A DNA stretch of 23,307 bases, from assembly GCA_002887195.1 (NCBI GenBank), contig PJAB01000597.1, positions 1 through 23,307 on the forward strand. Direction: 5' to 3'. The stretch comes from Chrysochromulina parva (taxonomy: Eukaryota; Haptophyta; Prymnesiales; Chrysochromulinaceae). Both the position numbers and the translations under genes were made by a program. This document shows positions 1 through 7,991 of this stretch, in pieces. The notes beneath the pieces are model-generated. The model had not been told where the DNA came from. It was given only the letters and a program-made list of their open reading frames with translations, and made no database searches. Within the stretch, counting starts at the first letter, position 1. Every line of letters starts with the position of its first letter.

Positions 1-130
1 CGTCGAGGGCGAGCCGTCCGACATCCGGTACAAGCCGTTACAGTTCGACGGTTGGCGGCAGCGCCACTGGACGTTGCCCTTTGAGGGCGAGCGCTTCAGC
101 TTGGTGTGGTTCACGCCGAATGAGGCGTGA
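1..130 (+). CDS. C-terminal end of an unidentified protein (5' part outside window)
   Basis: An open frame enters from the left edge (codons begin at base 2) and ends at a TGA at 128-130, giving the last 42 residues of a protein. The tail is rich in aromatic and basic residues, with segments such as FDGWRQRHWTLPF and RFSLVWFTPNEA. The pattern 'H-x-x-x-P-F-x-G-E-R-[YF]-S-L-V-[WF]-F' reminds me of the last beta strands of 2-oxoglutarate/Fe(II) dioxygenase-like double-stranded beta-helix proteins that are common in algae, but this is an impression, not an identification. The ACT-domain gene starts about 126 bases downstream on the same strand. The frame and stop are clear; the function is not. 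Confidence 0.5.
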   Translation, partial: VEGEPSDIRYKPLQFDGWRQRHWTLPFEGERFSLVWFTPNEA

Positions 131-256
131 GGTAAGCCGTGGGGGCCGTAAGCCCTTGAGAAACTTGCAGCAGCGCGCAGAAACTTGAGAACCTTCTGCG
201 GCGGGATGGACCGTAATCGTGCGAAGTTGAGACCGAAGAAAAGAGCAGCCAGGGAA

Positions 257-877
257 ATGGCGTCTCTCCTCAGGCGATCAGCGTTCCTTCGGTCCCCTCT
301 GCTTGCTGCGGCGCGCCGACCGATCGAGACGACACGTCCGATCGTGCGCGATATGAGCACGAAGATCGTCGCCACCGCGTTCGGACCGGACCGCGAGGGC
401 GTGCTCACCGACTTCACCCGAGTAGTGCTCGGCGTGGGCGGGACCATTGGCGGCTCGCGAGCTGTCACTGTCAGTGGCACCTTCACTATGTCAGCGGTGG
501 TCTTCCTCCCCGACGAGGACCATTCGCTTGTCGCCGAGTTCTCGAACAACTTGCAGACAGCGATGCCAAACTATGTGACTGGCATTCGCCCCGCCAAATC
601 GGAGCGCAACATGGTCTTCTGCAAGCTTGATATCAAGGCCAATAAAGAGTATGGCCTCATCGCGCAGATTTCGGACCACATCAAGAGCCGCGGTTTCTCG
701 TTCGCGTCACTGCGGACGCACCAGAGGCAGAGCCCCGACGGCGACGATGTCTTCACGGCCGTTGCAGTCATTATGCACCCTCCAGGCAAAAAGCCCGACA
801 TCCTCACCGTCGAGAAGGAGTTTTATGAGATGGGTGACAAGCTCGACGTGGACGTGAAGTTTGCGCCGTACCAGTAG
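257..877 (+). CDS. Two-ACT-domain protein, GcvR-like, probably mitochondrial
   Basis: The product is 206 residues if translation starts at the ATG at 257, which has G at -3 and +4. In-frame ATGs at 206 and 353 are alternatives, and the frame upstream of 206 has only a TTG. Residues 1-33 (MASLLRRSAFLRSP...) are rich in Arg, Ser, Leu and Ala with almost no acidic residues, typical of a mitochondrial presequence. The first ACT domain begins at about residue 35 with STKIVATAFGPDREGVLTDF, where the G-P-D-R-x-G turn is the usual ligand-binding loop. A second ACT domain follows at about residue 115 (FCKLDIKANKEYGLIAQISD). Tandem ACT proteins of this size resemble GcvR, the regulator of the glycine cleavage system. 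A mitochondrial location would fit, since that system is mitochondrial in eukaryotes. The regulatory role is inference. No intron is needed. Confidence 0.8.
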   Translation: MASLLRRSAFLRSPLLAAARRPIETTRPIVRDMSTKIVATAFGPDREGVLTDFTRVVLGVGGTIGGSRAVTVSGTFTMSAVVFLPDEDHSLVAEFSNNLQTAMPNYVTGIRPAKSERNMVFCKLDIKANKEYGLIAQISDHIKSRGFSFASLRTHQRQSPDGDDVFTAVAVIMHPPGKKPDILTVEKEFYEMGDKLDVDVKFAPYQ

Positions 878-1559
878 AGACTGAAGCCGCTCGATCAGCC
901 TCGAGCGTCGAGAAGCCTCGATCCCATGCGACTTCGTGCGGCTTGCGGCAGGCTCAACTCGGCCGTAGAGCCTCTCATGAGCTGGCAGCCTCTGATCGTG
1001 TAAGCGCGCTTAACGGCTTCGCGTCTGCATCCGATCGGGCTATTTCAGCAGAGCGCTGGGCATGGTGTGAGTGCGTATCTCTGACGGTAAAGCCGTAGCG
1101 CCGCGAGGCCCGACGTGCTCGACTGCCACGGCGTGCGGCCTGCGAGGGGACCGGGGCGCGTGACGGAGCCTGCGAGCAGCTGCAAGTGGCAGCACGGCGC
1201 GCACGTCCGGGGAGGGGGGGGCGGCGACTTTGGGTAGTGATAATCTCTGCCACATGTTTCTATTCTATGCCCGCGACCTGGGTCCAGATCGCCACAACCC
1301 ACATCGGACGTTCGGACGGCGCGCGCCGAAAGGTAGGGCTTGGGGCCGCTTTTTGCACGCGGCACAACCGGCCTGGCGAAGCCGGCGGGAGAGCGGCGAG
1401 TCGCATCTCGCACGGAGACGCACAGACGCTGCGACCAGCGCCGTCCTAAACGGCGCGGCACTCCGCGCAAGACGTCGCTGCTCGCTGGCCCATGTGCGCG
1501 CCTCGTGCCGGGGCACTCTGTCCGGTGCGATCGTGCTTAAGATCGTGCACGCCTCTGCA
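878..1559. other. Intergenic, no gene recognised
   Basis: This 682-base stretch lies between the 3' ends of two convergent genes (ACT protein and SURF4). Several overlapping frames are open on both strands, but their translations are Arg/Ala/Pro-rich, lack domain-like patterns and overlap each other in the way of GC-bias shadows. It presumably holds the two 3' untranslated regions. I see no RNA gene or clear repeat. Confidence 0.5.
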
Positions 1560-2794
1560 TCACGCGTCGTGAGTGGTGATGAGCACGAGCTTGCCCTGTT
1601 GCTCATCCATAGAGAGCCTCCCCGGCCCATGCACTACGAGCAAGAGGAGGGCGCCCACCGTCGAGACGGACTGGAAGAAGAAGTATCGCTGATGGTCCGC
1701 CATTGTGAACGCGTCCACTTCGAAACCTTCCATGTACGCGACGCCCTCCATCTTGAAGGTTCGATCAGTGCGCAGATACCTGCCACAGCGCAACGCGTGC
1801 GGCTGGTCAAGCTGTGAGGAGGTTTTGACGGAGCTGTGAGGAGGTTTTGACGGAGCTGTGAGGAGGTTTTGACGGAGCTGTGAGGAGGTTTTGACGGAGC
1901 TGTGAGGAGGTTTTGACGGCGGTTGGCGTGGGGCGGGCGCTGCAGCGGGCGCGTTCTACCGGCGGGGTGCACGCACGTGAGATACCACCAGAACGGGTGG
2001 TTATACGCGGCCAAGAGGAGCATGGCGAGCGCGAGGAGCAGTGCCACGCCACGCGACTTGATGCCGACGATGAGCAGCGAGCATGCGTACAGCAGAGCTA
2101 TGATCGAAGCACCCTGCGCAATCGGCGTGAGCACGTCTGCATTGCCGAGCTCCGAGAGCGAGCGCGCAACGTAGCCATGGACACGCCCAAAGGCGTAGTA
2201 GATGAAGACGGCGCAGATGAGCACGCGGCCGACGGCCTGCGTGGCATGGGCTCGCTTGCCGAGGGGGTCATCCTCGGCGACCACCGGCCCTACCGCCTTC
2301 GCCGGAAGCAGCGTTATGCGTTTGCCATCTAGCAGCCTCGAAGCAGCGGCGGCAGCGGCAGCGAGCAACATGTAGTGCGAGAGCAGGATCAGCAGGCCAC
2401 CGATGATGGTGCACGTTTCGAGCACGAACTCCCAGTTGGTCTGCTGGTGGTACATGAATGGATGGAAGCAGCACCAGCCCAGCAGAATGAAGCAGCCGAT
2501 CCGGCCATGCCACGAGCTGCTCGTGCTGATGGGCAGCGCAATCAGCAGGCTGCCAGACGACTGCACCGCGACGGAGGCGCACGGCAGCGCAGTGTGCCAA
2601 AACTCGCCTTGCCAGCCGGCGATCCGCATCGACTGCTGCTGAACAGAGAAGGTGAGTAGGCAGCGCAATGCATCCTCAAGGAAAGTGATGACGATCATGA
2701 CTCTGGCGACTGCTTGCAGTTTCCGATGGACGCGCTTCAAGTTCACACGCTCGTCGAGGGCTTTGGCCAGCACTGTGATTGGCGCTGTCAGCAT
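1560..2794 (-). CDS. SURF4: SURF4-family ER cargo receptor (two exons)
   Basis: Exon 1 runs from the ATG at 2794 down to 1977 and exon 2 from 1779 to the TGA at 1560, giving 345 residues. An in-frame TGA lies 9 bases before the ATG, fixing the start. Exon 1 carries the family signature VITFLEDALR near residue 35, followed by several hydrophobic helices and ending NHPFWWYL. Exon 2 supplies the expected C-terminus: a helix of the form RYFFFQSVSTVGALLLL, then GPGRLSMDE, which matches animal SURF4 endings. The unspliced frame instead reads through a repeat into a Pro/Ser-rich tail. SURF4/Erv29 proteins are multi-span ER membrane receptors that load soluble secretory proteins into COPII vesicles. 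The canonical C-terminal KKxx-type retrieval signal is not seen; the tail continues about 14 residues past SMDE. The exact acceptor is uncertain. Confidence 0.85.
1780..1976 (-). other. SURF4 intron (197 nt)
   Basis: On the coding strand exon 1 ends ...TATCTCAC, followed by GTGCGTGC. The proposed acceptor is ...GTGGCAG before GTATCTGCG. The junction is phase 2 and restores the SURF4 C-terminal frame. The pyrimidine tract before this acceptor is weak, whereas stronger CCTCCTCACAG acceptor-like sequences occur in the intron's repeats. Confidence 0.65.
1811..1919. repeat. Minisatellite, five 22-bp units inside the SURF4 intron
   Basis: Units begin at 1811, 1833, 1855, 1877 and 1899 and read gctgtgaggaggttttgacg plus ga on the plus strand. 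Within the shared core they look identical. On the transcribed strand every unit contains a short pyrimidine tract and CAG (CCTCCTCACAG). The 22-bp period is not a multiple of three, and the array is free of stops in all three frames on that strand. Confidence 0.95.
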
Positions 2795-3033
2795 ATATGA
2801 TCAGCCACGAACGGGGTTGGGCGCGCGTGAATGTCGGGCTTCGAGAGGTATCGTTCGGGCGAAAGGGTGCGGCGCTACAACGGGCACTTCGGAAGATACG
2901 GCGATTTTGAGTACATGATATGCTACACAGGACTCCCTATTTCATGCTGAGTCGGACGCGCTAGTTTCTGCTGGTTTCTGCTGTTTGCTGCTTGGTGAGC
3001 AGAGTTTCTACGCGCCCACCAAGCAGTTTCTGC
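2795..3033. other. Spacer between SURF4 start and coiled-coil gene end
   Basis: These 239 bases lie between two minus-strand genes, so they should contain the coiled-coil gene's 3' untranslated region and the SURF4 promoter. The right half (about 2964-3050) contains at least four copies of gtttctgct and half of an 18-bp inverted repeat described separately. No promoter motif is convincing. Confidence 0.4.
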
Positions 3034-3063
3034 TTACCTGAGTTTCTGCTTGGTGGGCGCGTA
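3009..3063. repeat. 18-bp perfect inverted repeat spanning a stop codon
   Basis: The left arm tacgcgcccaccaagcag (3009-3026) and the right arm ctgcttggtgggcgcgta (3046-3063) are perfect reverse complements separated by 19 bases. The right arm encodes part of the coiled-coil protein's last residues (AYAPTKQ), and the stop codon lies in the loop. The RNA could fold into a stable hairpin around the stop. It is either a snap-back duplication of the gene's 3' end or an RNA-processing element. Confidence 0.9.
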
Positions 3064-3753
3064 GGCCATGGTGGGCGTGGGCCGCTGCGCGAGAGCGTCG
3101 GCCATGTAGCTCTGCAGCTTCGCAGAATTCGTCTCCCGTAGCACGGCGGAGCCTCGCTGAGATCGCCTCGGTGCGGGCGCCACCGAAGCCGAATTCGTCA
3201 GGGCAGCCAAGCACTCCTCCGCCTTGCCACAGAACTGCATCGCTGCCAAACTGGGACTGGCATCTTGCAGAGACTGCTCCGGGCCGCCTCGCTGAGATCG
3301 CCTCGATGCGGGCGCCACAAAAGCCGAAGTCGTCGCCACGGCAGCAAGCATCTGCAAATACTCTTCCGCCTTGACACCCAACTGCATCGCCGCCAAACTG
3401 GCGTCTTGCAGAGATTGCTCAGTGTGCAAAAGCTCGCCGGAGAGAATCGATAGTTCGCAAAGTTGCCGCGCGTGCTCGCTCAAGTGCGTTGCCGTAGCCT
3501 CGGTCGCGGCGGCAGCCGCTATGGGCAGCGAGCTCCATCGGGCCGCACGCAGCGTGGCGATGCACTCCTGATGTCGGCGCACCTCGCTGTTGTTCGTCTC
3601 AAGCTGTGCCTCCGCAGTGAATGCGCGCTGCTTCCATGCCTCAGCCTCGGCACGAGCGGCCGCGGCTTCCGCACGAGCAGCGGCAAGCTGATCGAAAAGT
3701 GTGGCACCGACGACCTCCTCCAAGACCCAATCTGCTGACACCGCCGTTGACAT
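3034..3753 (-). CDS. Small Ala-rich coiled-coil protein with an internal duplication
   Basis: The frame gives 239 residues from the ATG at 3753 to a TAA at 3034; the open frame extends 11 codons further upstream but without an ATG. Residues about 20-60 (DQLAAARAEAAAARAEAEAW...) have strong heptad character and should form a coiled coil. From 3420 down to 3145 a block is present twice in tandem: 47 residues starting EQSLQDASLAAMQ and 45 residues starting EQSLQDASPSLAAMQ, both ending near RRSQRG. I recognise no catalytic domain or family. The last codons read CTC AGG TAA GC, so the stop overlaps a near-perfect splice donor (CAG/GTAAGC), and the annotated end may be an exon boundary. It is divergent from the CCR4 gene with 202 bases between start codons. 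Gene reality is likely but not certain. Confidence 0.6.
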   Translation of the reverse strand: MSTAVSADWVLEEVVGATLFDQLAAARAEAAAARAEAEAWKQRAFTAEAQLETNNSEVRRHQECIATLRAARWSSLPIAAAAATEATATHLSEHARQLCELSILSGELLHTEQSLQDASLAAMQLGVKAEEYLQMLAAVATTSAFVAPASRRSQRGGPEQSLQDASPSLAAMQFCGKAEECLAALTNSASVAPAPRRSQRGSAVLRETNSAKLQSYMADALAQRPTPTMAYAPTKQKLR

Positions 3754-3955
3754 TCGCGGTGCCTTCTCGACGCAATCAGTCCACACTCGTTTCCACTAAA
3801 ACTGGCTACGTCGCATATTCGATTGTCATCCCGTACAGATGGTTCTTGCCTGTTCTTTTAGACGAAGTGACTTGACTTGACTTGACTTGACTTGACAGGG
3901 AGGGAGGCCTGCCTCATCGCGTCCCTTTCGCTGTCGGTCCCTGCCAGCAGCCGAC
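3754..3955. promoter_or_regulatory. Divergent promoter region, coiled-coil gene / CCR4 gene
   Basis: The 202 bases separate the start codons of two divergent genes, so both core promoters and 5' untranslated regions must lie here unless upstream non-coding exons exist. The central notable element is a TGACT tandem repeat at 3868-3896. I cannot identify a TATA box or initiator with confidence. Confidence 0.5.
3868..3896 (+). repeat. (TGACT)n microsatellite, 5.8 copies
   Basis: Five perfect TGACT units are followed by TGAC, located 60-88 bases upstream of the CCR4 ATG within the divergent promoter region. TGAC is the half-site core of bZIP binding sites, so a regulatory role is possible but unproven. 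Confidence 0.95.
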
Positions 3956-5672
3956 ATGGACGAGCCGCCGGTCATCAACAGGCTCCGGCTCATGCCTGAC
4001 CAGCCGGTGGAGGGCTGCGAGCAGGCACCAGACGTTTTCCTCTTGGTGAGCAGCGCATATCTCACACCCGGCACGCTCGCCTCCTTGTCCCTGATTGCTC
4101 CGACTGACGGCCCGCACCGATGCTTGTGTGCGTGTTCACGCACCGCAGGGCGGCCAGAGTCTGCAATCCTCGCGTCTCGAGTACCACTGGTACCGCTCGA
4201 GCGAGAAGATGGCGTGCAGCTGGTGTGGAAAGACGCCGGTTACCATGCAGCGCCTGACTGACAATTCATACTACTGCACAGTGCAGTGCTTCGTGGCCGC
4301 GTGGCCGGGGCACGCAGCGCAGCATCGCACGGGGCTGAACAACCGTGGAGCTCGCACCGAGGACGCCGCGGCCGCCGCGCTCGACGGTTTCGGTGTCGAT
4401 GGCGACGTCGTCGCGACAGAGCAGAAGTGGGTCGAGGTGGCGGACACGCTGAGCTACACGCCGTTGCCAGACGACGTTGGGCACATGCTCAAGCTGGCAG
4501 TGATCCCGTTCAGCATGGACGGGTCCAAGCGTGGGATTGCCAAGACGCTCAAGACGAGCTACGTCATCGCGCCGCCGCCGCCGCCGCAGCCGCGCCGCAT
4601 GATGCTCGTGCGCAACAATGTCGTTGTCTCCTTCGGCAAGCCGGGCACGGCGCGCACAAACACGAGCCGGCTGGGGTTCACGCTGCTCACGTACAACCTT
4701 CTGGCCGAGATCTATGCGACGCCCGACGCGTACCCGTACTGTGCCGCCTGGGCGCTGCCGTGGAACTTCCGGCGACGCAACATCCTGCGTGAGATCCTGA
4801 CCTACCGCGCAGACATCATGTGCCTGCAGGAGGTGCAGGCGGACCACTTCGAGAACTTTCTGGCGCCCGAGCTCGACAAGTACTCGTACTCGGGTGTGTA
4901 CAAATGCAAGACGCGTGAATTCATGGGTCAGTACGGCAAGATGGACGGTTGCGCCATCTTCTACCGCCGCGACAAGTTCACGGTCATGCCGCAGGGGCAG
5001 TTGGATATCGAGTTCAACGCAATCGCGCGACAGCGGCACGGGAACGACAAGCGGACGCTCAACCGGCTGCTCAAGGACAATGTGGCGCAGGTGATCCTCT
5101 TCGAGATGACCGCGCCGCACCCGTCCTCGCGCCGCCAGCTGATCGTCGCCAATACGCACATCAATGCCTCGCCCGAGTTCGCTGACGTCAAGCTATGGCA
5201 AACGCAGATGCTCGTCCAGGAGGTGGAGCGCGTCATGCAGCAGCAGAGCGGCTCGCTCGGCGCGATCCCTCTCGTCATCGCTGGCGACTTCAACTCGCTG
5301 CCGGGCTCCGACCCGCACTCGCTCCTCGCCCTCGGCGGCGTGCAGCCCGCAGAGGACCCCGCGGGGTTGCTCGCTCAGCTGCCGTTGCGCCACTCGCTGC
5401 CACTGCGCAGCGCGATGGCCACGGTGGGCGCTCATGTGAACGCGTCGGCCGAGTCGCACGAGCTGCAGAAGATGGAGCCGCCGTACACCAACTTCACCTC
5501 CCACTTCGTGGGCACGCTCGACTACATGTGGTATACATACGATCGCCTCTCCGTCGGCGGCCTGCTCGAGATGGTCGACGATCGGCAAGTACACGAGAAT
5601 ACAGCGCTGCCCTCACCACTCTTCTCGTCCGACCACGTGCCCCTGCTGTCTGAGTTCCACTTCAAAAGATAA
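3956..5672 (+). CDS. CCR4: CCR4-type poly(A) deadenylase with plant-like zinc-binding N-terminus (two exons)
   Basis: Exon 1 is 3956-4045 (ATG with G at -3) and exon 2 is 4149-5672; together they encode 537 residues. The N-terminus reads ...PVEGCEQAPDVFLL and, after splicing, LEYHWYR, as in plant CCR4. It is followed by a MYND-like zinc-binding region (CSWCGK, then YYCTVQCF with W and two His). The C-terminal endonuclease/exonuclease/phosphatase nuclease starts at about residue 190 (LLTYNLLAE). It keeps the catalytic motifs: Asn in NLLAE, Glu in CLQEVQ, His in ANTHIN, Asp and Asn in GDFNS, and the final Asp-His in SSDHVPL. CCR4 is a catalytic subunit of the CCR4-NOT complex and shortens mRNA poly(A) tails in the cytoplasm. 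As in plants, there is no leucine-rich repeat of the yeast/animal type. Confidence 0.92.
4046..4148 (+). other. CCR4 intron (103 nt)
   Basis: Exon 1 ends CTCTTG, the donor is GTGAGC, and the acceptor is CACCGCAG before GGCGGCCAG. The junction is phase 0 and joins the conserved N-terminal segment to the zinc-binding region. An ATG at 4110 inside the intron is not the real start. Confidence 0.85.
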
Positions 5673-5712
5673 AGGCTTGTCTCTAGTACGTTTCCTACCC
5701 TTGACTATTGCC

Positions 5713-5767
5713 CACGCGAGGCTGAACCGGGAAGTAGCTCTCCGCACGCGAGGCTGAACCGGGGAAG
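5713..5767 (+). repeat. Short direct repeat, two copies
   Basis: The sequence cacgcgaggctgaaccggga at 5713 recurs at 5745 with one extra G before the final aag. The copies are 32 bases apart, just after the CCR4 stop. It is probably part of the 3' untranslated region or a decayed tandem repeat. Confidence 0.85.
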
Positions 5768-6113
5768 GTGCAGCTGGGCGGCCGCGGCCGGATGGGGGGG
5801 CTGGCGCGCCCGCGGGCCTGCCCTAGGCTAGCCCTTGGCGGACCCGCGCTCGTCTCACCCGACTCGACTGTGTAGGCGGCCAGGACGCGGGGGAGGGCGA
5901 TGGAACATTCTGTTCGCAACGGAGTAACCGGATCACGTCGCGAAAGAGGCGCGGTGTATCGAGCCGACGAAAAACGAAGGGCCGAAACGCGAAATTGCGC
6001 AAATTCCAAACACCTTCAATCTTACCGAATCGAGAATTCGGACGACGTCGTGTCCGGACGGGCGAATGCGGCAAGCGAGTATTACCGGGCGAACCGCGCT
6101 CCGCGGATGCGCG

Positions 6114-6132
6114 GCGCGCGCGCGCGCGCGCG
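6114..6132. repeat. Alternating CG dinucleotide tract
   Basis: About nineteen bases of strictly alternating G and C lie inside the GC-rich intergenic block. Such tracts can adopt Z-DNA. No function can be assigned. Confidence 0.85.
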
Positions 6133-6539
6133 GCTCTGCGTCCGACGCTGCGGCCCGCTTAAGCGGCCCGCCCCCGGCGCCCGTCCGCCGTCGCCCGGCG
6201 GCTGTTCCTGCCTCTGGCCTCCGACACGGGGGCGCGCGCGCCGGCGGATCTGTTTTTTTTTCTCGGAATCTAGCGGTGTACTAGCGGTGTACGTGTAGCT
6301 ACTTTACGTGTACTTTAGAACTCGTATTAATGTGGTAAATCTCGGGTTCGCATACATGATGCTTTTCGCGCCAGCCCACGAGGATAGATCAGAGACGCTG
6401 ACGCGGGGCGCGAGCATACAAGTTCCCTCTTTTTCCCGCGGCCGGATGTGCTGGTAATGTGCTGGCCAAAAGTCGACCCTCTTACCGGTACAGTACAGTA
6501 CTCCCAAGCCGAACAAATCGCTCTTCACGAGATCTCGAG

Positions 6540-7604
6540 ATGGCAGCCGTCCTGGCGCTCCTCCTTCCAGCTTTCTGTCCACAGCCGCCAAACCAGACAA
6601 CCCAGTCGTGCGAATGCGCGTTCAACCGCACGGCTCGGCCCAGCCACGAATCGCGGCAGGCATTGCCAATTTGCCTCCCCACCACGTACTGCAAGGCCAG
6701 CGGGATCCGCAGCGAGCCAAGCTACACCGCCCGTGGAGGTGAGAGCTACGTGATCGTCTATGGCTTCAATCGATCGCTGGTCCGATACTGGTATAAAACC
6801 GACCCGTTCCGGTCGTATTTGAATGCGATGCGATTGATTGTGAGATTGCTGCTGTCGCTGCAGGCTGCAGCTTCAGTGCTGCCGGTTCACTTGCTGCTCT
6901 CTGGCGAGCGCCACGAAGGTTTCGAGCAGGCGCTCGTGCAGCAGTTTTGGCAGCTGCGACTGACCATCGCGGACGCGACTCGTCATCGCATCCGCGTGCC
7001 GCGCTGGGCGAGTGCCTTCCACTGGGGTTCGTTTGCCAAGCTGTCGGTGCTCTCGCTCACGCAGTTCCGCCGGATTGTGGTCCTCGACACTGATGCGGTG
7101 GTCTTGCGCAATATTGATCATCTCGCGAGCCTCCCGTCGCCGTCGTTCGTTTACCGCTTCAAGTGCTGGGCCCAGAAGCGCAGCAATCTCCCGATCTGGG
7201 AGATGAACTCCGGGCTCATGGTACTGAAGCCTGACGAGGCGTTGCACGGGCGCATGCAAGCCCTCATGAACGGTAACGGCACGACCTCGAAGCGCGACTC
7301 CGAGGCGCTGAAGAGCATCTACACGCCCTCAGATCCAAGCGACCAGTCGGTGTGGCGCCACTTCTTCAGCCGCGTGTACGAGCTGCCTGTGGCGTACAAT
7401 ACCTTCAAGAAGACCAAATTCGTGCGCGTCATGGAGTGGGATCACGTCTACGTGCTGCACGATCCCGATGTGCATCGAAAGGAGAAGATCCCATGGCCGA
7501 GCGTGCAAGCGCTCTATAACAACCTGACGGCGGAAGCTCAGCTACGTGTGCAAGCCATGGCAGCGTCGTTGCAAGTCAAAAACCGGGGGCGGAGATCACG
7601 CTGA
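6540..7604 (+). CDS. Secreted glycogenin-like GT8 glycosyltransferase
   Basis: The first usable ATG (6540) opens with MAAVLALLLPAFC, a short signal peptide or membrane anchor; the frame upstream has only a GTG. The product has 354 residues. After a Cys-rich linker comes the GT8 fold. Key segments are SYVIVYGFN at about residue 68, WGSFAKLSVLSL preceding FRRIVVLDTDAVVLRNID (the DTD is the metal-binding DxD of glycogenin-type enzymes), and EMNSGLMVLKPD, equivalent to the family FNSGLMVL loop. Near the end, HRKEKIPWPS fits the C-terminal metal/UDP-binding segment. GT8 enzymes use UDP-sugars with retention of configuration. With a signal peptide this one should act in the secretory pathway on glycoproteins or polysaccharide, rather than as cytosolic glycogenin. 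The acceptor is unknown. No intron is required. Confidence 0.85.
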   Translation: MAAVLALLLPAFCPQPPNQTTQSCECAFNRTARPSHESRQALPICLPTTYCKASGIRSEPSYTARGGESYVIVYGFNRSLVRYWYKTDPFRSYLNAMRLIVRLLLSLQAAASVLPVHLLLSGERHEGFEQALVQQFWQLRLTIADATRHRIRVPRWASAFHWGSFAKLSVLSLTQFRRIVVLDTDAVVLRNIDHLASLPSPSFVYRFKCWAQKRSNLPIWEMNSGLMVLKPDEALHGRMQALMNGNGTTSKRDSEALKSIYTPSDPSDQSVWRHFFSRVYELPVAYNTFKKTKFVRVMEWDHVYVLHDPDVHRKEKIPWPSVQALYNNLTAEAQLRVQAMAASLQVKNRGRRSR

Positions 7605-7991
7605 AGTGTGAAGAACCGATAGCGTTTTCATTTGAAATATTTGTTTTTTCTTCAGTGTCTCATTTGATAATCAACTTTCGAGCGAGATCCCCCGCGGGCG
7701 GGGGGCGCGGAGCGGAGCGGGCGGCGCGCGCGGGCGGGGGGGGCCGGGCGCGTCCGGGCGGGACGCCGCGGCCGCCGGACGGGCCGAGACGTGACTGGGC
7801 GTGTGCGTTGCGCGCGCGCGCGACCCGACCGCCGCGACGCCGGCGGACCGCCACCCTTGTCGTCCGGGCTAGCGCGCGGAAACCGGGAAAAGGGGAAGGA
7901 GCGCACACACACCGTGACACCGGCCGCCTACGGAGGGCTTTGAATTGGGGCCCTCTCCAGCTTGACTCCAGCTCCCTTCGACGACGCCACC
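7605..7991. other. Convergent 3' spacer with extremely GC-rich, G-run-rich block
   Basis: This spacer separates the convergent ends of the glycosyltransferase and lectin genes. The left 70 bases are AT-rich and likely the glycosyltransferase 3' end. From about 7688 to 7880 the sequence is almost entirely G and C, with several G-runs of three to nine bases that could form G-quadruplexes on the plus strand. Translations of both strands are Arg/Pro/Gly-rich and not gene-like. Confidence 0.5.

Larger units (their letters stand above)
5673..6539. other. Intergenic region with GC-rich block and small repeats
   Basis: These 867 bases between two plus-strand genes show no convincing coding frame. 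They contain a 22/23-bp direct repeat (5713 and 5745), a very GC-rich block (about 5770-6250) with an alternating CG run of about 19 bases at 6114-6132, a T-run at 6252-6261, and an 11-bp tandem doublet ctagcggtgta at 6270-6291. The last part (6300-6539) is less GC-rich and probably holds the promoter and leader of the glycosyltransferase gene. Confidence 0.5.

Noticed and set aside
1230..1817. 195-codon plus-strand frame between the ACT gene and SURF4
   Set aside because: It starts at a poor candidate ATG, has no domain-like content and overlaps the SURF4 last exon, whose protein match is clear.
6340..6375. Possible tRNA T-arm (gggttcg)
   Set aside because: No matching stem, anticodon arm or acceptor could be built around it; the same heptamer-like string also occurs inside coding sequence.
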